Shown here: piece after piece, positions 57,946 through 64,000 of the stretch
How positions within the stretch are numbered: the first letter of the stretch is position 1
Layout: each line of letters opens with the position of its first letter
Notes under the pieces: generated by a model
Told to the model about the DNA's origin: nothing
What the model saw: only the letters and a program-made list of their open reading frames with translations
Databases searched by the model: none
Assembly (NCBI GenBank): GCA_005406025.1
Contig: BGZK01000135.1
Coordinates: 248,001-312,000, forward strand
Source: Eumeta japonica
Lineage: Eukaryota; Arthropoda; Insecta; Lepidoptera; Psychidae
DNA length: 64,000 nt
Reading direction: 5' to 3'
Position numbers and translations under genes: made by a program

Positions 57946-58300
57946 AATTAGTATGGATCAATGAAAGGCACTTTATTACGAAAAATAGATAGTAATAAAC
58001 ATTAGTATTGTCGTAAAAAGTCGTTATAATCGTAATATACAATATGTTTAAATTGCACAACATTCAAAATGTGAATATTGAACCTTGACAAAACGTCTTT
58101 AAAAACATTGTTAGAACATTATCGTTTTCTTTCTGGTTGTCCAGGTCAATGTTACCACATACATAAATATCGCTGAATCTGCGAGCTCCCAATAAATCCA
58201 CGTATAACTTGTTCATGCTAAAAAACAGATTCTAGTGAACACAAACCCTGTCCTTTGAAGCTTAGAGGTTGCTATTATTGGTGCTAATGCTCACATCTCG
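57946..58300. other. AT-rich DNA, nothing recognised
   Basis: No supported feature. Confidence 0.5.
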
Positions 58301-58334
58301 CAGATGATCAAGAAAATTCTTTCTTGATCATCTG
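58301..58334. repeat. Perfect 15-bp inverted repeat, 4-nt loop
   Basis: cagatgatcaagaaa at 58301-58315 and its exact complement at 58320-58334, around attc. Confidence 0.95.
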
Positions 58335-59352
58335 ATTAATTAAACTCTTTGTTAACGTTAAAATTTCCGATATTCGAAATGATGTCTCGATCATCGCTTT
58401 TGATTTATTCGCGTGACGGACTACGCTTTTCCAAAGAATATAGACACCTCTAATAGACGTCTTACATGTTAGCTAACCGGATTGTCAACATATGGCGCCC
58501 TCTGTAATAGGAACGACTTTTATTAGAAAGTTTTTTAAATGACGTTTTTTAAAAGAAAATATCATAGTTAAGCCATTTTTTCATTTTTTTACATTACGGC
58601 GAAGTTAATATTTATATGATGAATACATGAACGAATGAGTGAATGGATGAATGGAGTGATGTCTAAATCATCGATTTCGATGAAGTATTAATACGACATG
58701 ACGCACAGAAAATAAAACGCCTTTGAGAAATAATGTATAAAGATAATTGGTAATGTAATATTTACAAAATTATTCCTGCTTCTTTTGTCAATAGAAAGTG
58801 TATTTATTTCAACAGTAATCTAACAGAATACTCGTTTCGCTAGAGTGTAATTCATTAAATTTACTTAAACTTAAGCCTAGTGCTAATTACATAACTGTAA
58901 TATGTGTTACTCCACGTTTGCAAAATATCTGATAGTTAAAAGTAAATTGTGCCATTTTGGATAATTTAAAATATTTTCTTTTCTTTAGTTAAATAAATAC
59001 ACAACGTGACTACATTTTCGTTCCTCATGTTATATTGTAATCGACGGCTTAATAAAATTATAATAATTCGTGCAATTATGGTGATCGCATTCAATTGTGT
59101 TAATTTCATGCATGGTTTTTAGCCATAACATTATGCAGTAAAGAAGTTAATATCAAGGTAAATTTATCGTAATTACAATTATAATCGGTAAACACTGTCC
59201 GAAAAATGAAAAAAAAAAATAGGCACTGGGTTTCAATACTGAATGAAATTAGAGTTAATCGACAAAAATATCGAATACCATGTGCAGATTTCTGTTACGG
59301 TTCGTTACAATCGCGTAAAGCATATTTAGTCCTTTGTCACGAAAACGGCAGT
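58335..59352. other. AT-rich DNA, nothing recognised
   Basis: Includes a degenerate tgaatgagtgaatggatgaa run at about 58620-58660 (4-bp period). No genes. Confidence 0.5.
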
Positions 59353-59368
59353 AAGGACTTCGGTCCTT
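59353..59368. repeat. UUCG-capped 6-bp stem
   Basis: aaggac-ttcg-gtcctt is a perfect stem closed by C-TTCG-G, the extra-stable RNA tetraloop, if transcribed from the plus strand. It is followed directly by a 66-codon frame (59381-59581) with no domain. The match may be chance. Confidence 0.7.
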
Positions 59369-59380
59369 GAGGATATTGAT

Positions 59381-59794
59381 TTGTTATTTCTGAATATAAA
59401 ATGTCAGGGGACGGAAACAAAACGTCTACTGGCAACACAATTTTACAACTCGCAAAAGATGGATCCGATGGAATGCGAATTGAATTCTTTTGTTGTATGT
59501 ACAACGACGAGGACATTGCGTCCGCTGGGAAATCAAACTTTTTTTTTGTATAAAAGATGTCAACAATGTTTAATGTTTTAGAAAAATGAAAACAACACCA
59601 TCAAAGAAAAGTACATAGCTCATGTGAGGAGAGCGAAAAGTAAATAAATAGATTCTAATTCATAATAAAATTCTGAAATAAAAGTAGTGTAGTTCTCTCA
59701 ATTTTGGAGTATTTATTGGTACAATTATTGTAATAACTAAATACATTGAAAGACAAAAACTTAACTGTTCACTACGAAAGCATGGCTGCCACTG
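59381..59794. other. Unannotated DNA
   Basis: The open frame 59381-59581 is unrecognised. The rest is AT-rich. Confidence 0.4.
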
Positions 59795-59985
59795 GCAGTG
59801 CACTATAGCCAGTTGCATCGTACAACCCACGAAACTCTGCCGCTGTGAAGTTAGTCACGAAAGCGTAGCAATAGCGTAAAATAGAAACGCTGGGGCGAAG
59901 GATGGGTCGGGGAGCGTGGAACCTGCGCAATGCATCATTCGCAGGCAATTCGGAGCGGCAGAGTTTCGTGCTTTGTACTGTATGT
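59795..59985. mobile_element. Candidate MITE with CACGAAACTCTGCCGCT ends
   Basis: cacgaaactctgccgct at 59828-59844 has its exact complement at 59954-59970. The match extends outward to gtacaa/ttgtac (25 bp with two mismatches), spanning roughly 59820-59978. The interior is GC-richer than the flanks (ggggcgaaggatgggtcggg). No transposase and no obvious target duplication, so superfamily is unknown. A palindrome (tgccactggca) lies just outside. Confidence 0.55.
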
Positions 59986-60164
59986 ACTTAATAGGCGAAC
60001 TAAACATGGGAACTATCTTAAACGTTTTAGACGCTGTCCATGTATAATTTATCTCGATGAACTGACAGACGGAAGAAAGACTGTAAGAAGGATCAGATTC
60101 CTTCTATAAAGCATTCAGGTATGGGACCCGAAAACGGATTCATCTCGAGCGAAAATATTTTAAT

Positions 60165-60310
60165 AAAATAACACAGCGCGGGTGTTGGCCGTGCGAGAAT
60201 TATTTAGGAGCGGGTCCAGCCATAATCCGCAGGCCGCGCTCGAGGACGCGTGGCGCTGCCGGGCCGCTTATGCTGATTCAGCTCTCACATCGCTGGGGAT
60301 CTGATCATAA
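60165..60310. promoter_or_regulatory. GC-rich island
   Basis: gtccagccataatccgcagg, ccgcgctcgaggacgcgtgg, cgctgccgggccgcttatgc, then ctgatcataatcgatta. Includes ATAATCC (Otx/Bicoid-type) and ATCGATTA (homeodomain-type) words. No frame. Confidence 0.35.
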
Positions 60311-60979
60311 TCGATTACATTTATTTATTCAGTACCCGATCCGGTTCTTGTGTAAGACTGAAAATTTTCTAACAACTTATACGCTTTATAATATTTGAAA
60401 AGAAATGTTCCAGTCGCTCGCTCGATTGGTTGTTATTACTTCGTCAGCTATGACCGTTAGGATGTGAATCGACTGTACTTTAATTGTAACTGTATAATCT
60501 ATAAATCAGATAATCTTAAAACTATGTATTCATCTGAATACGAATATAATTGACACAATTTTATAATTTACCGTTATCATTATAATCGTTAATTACTCGC
60601 AAAAGTTTAAGGTTACAATAATTTTGAGTTACATATAACTTTAAAGTAATAATAATAATAAAAATTATGTTAATGTATGTACGTATTGTACATGTAGTAA
60701 ACAATGAAGGCAATGTGATTAAGTGCAGCTTGTGCGATTTCTCTGCATTAAAAATTAAATAATTTATACTACTAATAGTTCGTTTAAATCTATGGCCCTC
60801 TTTTTTCTGATCAAGGGAGCACCTAAAGAAAATTAACAAAAAATTTCACTACACCACTGATCTAGAAGGTTCCATTGCAATTGCCATACTGTTAAATAGG
60901 TCGTTTAATGCCTATGTTAAAATTATGACAGTACCTCATTTAACATCATCGACTTCATTAAAGTCGAATCGGCTACTGA
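60311..60979. other. AT-rich DNA, nothing recognised
   Basis: A 92-codon minus-strand frame (60561-60839) is AT-driven with runs of Ile and has no domain. Confidence 0.5.
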
Positions 60980-61480
60980 ATCTCAAATGATATTCTTTTC
61001 ACGTGGCACAATCATTACGTGCCATAATTCGTGTCGTTCCGTCGCCGCGAACATAAAATTCGGCAATTTTCCTTCATTAATTTTATATTCGATGGATATT
61101 CCCCCGGCGCGGGGGCCCGCAGCAAAAACGGCCTCGTAAAAAATAATGGACACTAGACGAGGCACTCGGAGCGGGCCTGCTGGAAGCGTTAAACAATTTG
61201 TTCGGCGCGGAAGTGGCGCCGGCGCGGCCGGTCCGCTGTCGTGTGCGGGCGCCGCGCGCCGCCGTCGCTTTAAATCATCGCATTACGCCCGATGACGGAC
61301 GCGGCGCGGCGCGACCGCTCCCGCGGACTCCCGCTCCGCTTTTACGAGCGGCCGTCGGGATTTAAGATTAACGTCATATCACGTCACTGCGCTCTCGCTT
61401 TCGGTGGGCGAAAGTGGGGCTTAATTATAATGAGGCTTACCCCCCTCCCCGCGCCCCGCCTTTTCGCCCTTTCGTGACCT
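60980..61480. promoter_or_regulatory. Largest CpG-rich island of the right half
   Basis: Begins with ggcacaatcattacgtgcc, a small inverted motif, continues to a first GC peak at 61095-61130 (cccccggcgcgggggcccgc) and a stronger one at 61200-61350 with dense CpG. Open frames on both strands (60983-61165 -, 61292-61477 +) are Arg/Pro-rich composition effects. A regulatory element or a promoter with untranslated exon is possible; no splice or initiator signal decides. Confidence 0.4.
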
Positions 61481-62587
61481 TTTTTATTAAGAAGTTGCGA
61501 TCGAAAGCGGAACTCTTCGAAAAAGTATTCTTTACGCAGTTTAAAATAAAATCGATGTTTTCTTTTAAACGAACTTTTTAATGAGAAGTATATTATGCTT
61601 CGTTGTAGAAATTCGGGACGAATAAAGGCTTACTTAGTGTTGAACGTTCCATATTAAATAAAAACTGGAGTCTAAATATCGAATAAATGCCTTTACATAA
61701 AATTCTTGTTATTTAATTTAATATAAAGATTTTTTTGGTAAAGGTACTAAATATAGGTGTATCAGTATTTGGTTTTAGGTACTAGTTGAAATTAACATTA
61801 AACAAAAATATGTATACATCGTAAAAATGTAATGATTTATTTCTATATATTAAAAATACTGACAGAATATAAATATTAACACATATTTACAAGGAGGTAT
61901 TGAAAAATCATTTACAATATTTGGTGTAATGCTGTTTGGCAGTACTAATCCATTTGGAAATTAAACAGGTTCATGTTTTTGAACTCCTTAAGTACAAAAA
62001 TATAGTTGAGATTTATCATTAAGCTTTTAGGCTCAAAATTTCGACAAAACAGTTGACCTTATAGACCATTCCTGAAGCTTTTCACTACTTTCAAGCTCTT
62101 CAAAGTTTCTTTTCAAAATTTCTCTCAGTACTCAAATATATACCTAATAGTAAATTATTGAGTCATCTCAAATCAGCTCCAAAGGTCGTTTTTTTTGTAC
62201 TTTTTCAAATACCCAGAGCTCAAAAATACGATTTTATTTTTTCGAGTTCAAACATTTAGATTTATTTAAATAACACGCTTTCATTTTAGTTTCTTTATTA
62301 CGATATCTATTGAAGGCACTGTACGATTTTGATCTGCTTTACAGCATTCGCCGTAGTTTTTAAACAGAGAAAGTCAACCGATACCAAACATCAATGCAAC
62401 AGATACTTTAGAAGTTATTTTGAAAAATATTTAAAAATCGTTCAACGTTGAGCCGCTGGGGCTGCGCGTTGTGGGCAGCGAACGGCCCTCGTAGCCGATG
62501 ACTTAGCGTTTAACGAAGCACTTAACGTGCTCAAGTTTGGTGTAAGTTAAAACTCATTAGTCGATTTTTCCTTGGTCAGTATCGAAG
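61481..62587. other. AT-rich DNA, nothing firmly recognised
   Basis: 62450-62520 is more balanced (gccgctggggctgcgcgttg). No frame. Confidence 0.45.
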
Positions 62588-62655
62588 CTAGTAGTAACTC
62601 CTGGTTTGAAAGCCAACCTCTTACCGTTGAGCGATCGTCGCTCACCCTGTAAGTT
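62588..62655 (-). repeat. tRNA-like SINE head, possible
   Basis: The minus strand reads gatcgctcaacggtaagagg (A-box-like), ggctttcaaaccaggagtt (anticodon-arm-like), then agcttcgatactgacc (weak B box). Order and spacing are tRNA-like but the B box has mismatches. A decayed SINE head. Confidence 0.4.
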
Positions 62656-63260
62656 GTTAAAATTGATCGAGAAACGTATAAAAGTTATTTTTTACGGATT
62701 GTCAAGAGATGCTATAAGACATCACGTTATGTGACTTTTGTGCCTTAAACTTGACCGATGTACTCGTAACTGACCGTTCACAAAGCAGGAAAAGATGGTG
62801 CATGCCCAGAAAAATGCATAAGGTATTAAATTGTTGTACGCGTTGGTTTTTGCGTGTTCAAGCGACGAAGCTGTGAGTTGTTTTACAAATTTTCAATGGG
62901 CTACGCAGGCGAGCTGCAGCGCAGGCTGCGAGGCATGAAATCGAGGGGACGATCAAAAGAAAACGACACGCAATCAAATGTAATGTCCGCTTTGTTAATG
63001 CTAGTCGACCGCGCCCAAGAGACGTGATCGGGTCCTCAATCAGCCGATCGACATCGACGCGGACCGATGGTGACTTAGTTGCGAGTGTTCCCTCATTTGT
63101 TGTAAACTATTGGGATATAATATATAGTTGAACGAAAATCTCGGGAAAATCAAAATTTAAACATCATATTTAGTTGTGTAAATAATGTCTTGTTAAAATA
63201 ACGAAACTTACAGTGGTAATTAATTAAAACATGTCCACATATGACTCATAGCTGTTTTTT
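62656..63260. other. Mixed-composition DNA, nothing recognised
   Basis: 62880-63090 is balanced with CpG words (cgacatcgacgcggaccgat). No frame. Confidence 0.45.
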
Positions 63261-63281
63261 ACACACACACACACACACACA
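63261..63281. repeat. (AC)n microsatellite
   Basis: About ten AC units in a row. Confidence 0.95.
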
Positions 63282-64000
63282 TTAATATAAGTTATAATTT
63301 AAATCAGATTAAGGTAAAATAGTAAGCAAATTTATATATGAAAATTGGGACATTAAAATGAAAAAACGTAAGTAATCTCACAACAACAAATGTCGTAAGT
63401 TTAAGGTAACGAGACAATATTTCTTTGTGATGTTTAAATGGAGATAAAAGAATTCAAATAATAATTACTAATTGTTCTATTTTGATAGTAATGCTAAAAA
63501 TTCGGAAATTACTAAAACAATTATTTTTTTCTTCGAAAATTGTTTTACCATAAAGCTTCATCACTGTAAACCGGGTAAGGGCAACCTTTGACATGTTGTG
63601 GGCCAAACTTTAGTGTGCAAATACGTTCGCGGGCCGCGTTCGAAACTAAATGCATTTTAAACTAGTGTTCATTATTTTTAGCGCTAGACATCAGACATGA
63701 AATTTTTCAAAATGTCTCGCGGAACAAATCTTACAGCGGGCCGGCTGTTGCATACATATGCTGTAAACTAACTAGAAAAAAGTCATGAAAATTTCCACAC
63801 CTTTTTAATTATCTCCCCATTTAAATTATCGAATTTCAAGTTATTAACTAAAGCTATTAAATATTTACAGATATAATACAGCCCTCGTGAACAATCAACG
63901 ACCGTCTCTGTTTCGTTGACATTACAAATATAATACACCGAGACCTTCTAACCTGTTAGTTTGAATAATGTAAGCACCTTCGTGTCGGTGCTACGCATCG
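63282..64000. other. AT-rich DNA with a GC-richer repeat-like patch
   Basis: 63565-63770 contains gggccaaactttag, cgcgggccgcgttcg and gcgggccggctgttgc. Repeated gcgggccg words like these occur in some hAT-type non-autonomous elements I recall, but no terminal repeat is visible here. Nothing else to the window end. Confidence 0.4.

Noticed and set aside
58301..58334. microRNA precursor
   Set aside because: The stem is only 15 bp with a 4-nt loop, too short for a Dicer substrate, and the flanks do not pair.
1..64000. CRISPR arrays, bacterial operons, plasmid or phage content
   Set aside because: No spaced direct repeats of CRISPR form, no long gene-dense frames and no ribosome-binding sites. 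Composition and repeats are those of an insect nuclear genome.

Overview
This window reads as nuclear, AT-rich, non-coding DNA from a moth or butterfly (Lepidoptera). I found no open host gene. Every open frame over about 60 codons is short, lacks the codon texture of a real exon, and either matches nothing I recognise or lies inside an eroded mobile element. The lepidopteran assignment comes from repeats I recall as widespread in that order: a tRNA-headed SINE at 40400-40672, several copies of a retrotransposon 3' segment (795-872, 36605-36925, 42795-42850, 54765-54890), an RTE-like 3' tail at 47825-47960, and insect-wide dispersed repeats at 43862-44460 and 45535-46195. These identifications are from memory and were not searched.

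The recognisable former genes are all mobile-element remnants. A mariner-type transposase (1881-3790) has frameshifts and a damaged catalytic triad, and about 1 kb of foreign sequence splits it. An RTE-like reverse transcriptase (8455-10045) also seems to carry a nested insertion. A pseudogene at 30773-31781 belongs to a family I remember as widespread and uncharacterised in invertebrate genomes. A SINE and three weaker tRNA-like segments complete the set.

The most striking structure is a nearly perfect long inverted repeat at 37189-38117. It has two arms of about 311 bp, TA at both outer ends, and a central loop of about 306 bp that is less AT-rich and carries CCAAT-like and CACGTG motifs. 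It looks like a non-autonomous DNA transposon of fold-back type and is fresher than its surroundings. A set of short perfect hairpins (19292-19340, 26977-27013, 44319-44362, 45876-45917, 53030-53065, 58301-58334, 59353-59368) is spread through the AT-rich DNA.

Between the repeats lie about fifteen short GC- and CpG-rich islands (for example 11150-11765, 15830-16370, 17880-18120, 29875-30130, 32690-32935, 46490-46810, 52057-52450, 54300-54500, 60165-60310 and 60980-61480). Several share short words such as GATTAATGC or CGTTAACGACG. Islands like this in a coding-free 64 kb suggest a large intron or an intergenic regulatory region, perhaps near a developmental gene. That is inference; nothing here names the gene.
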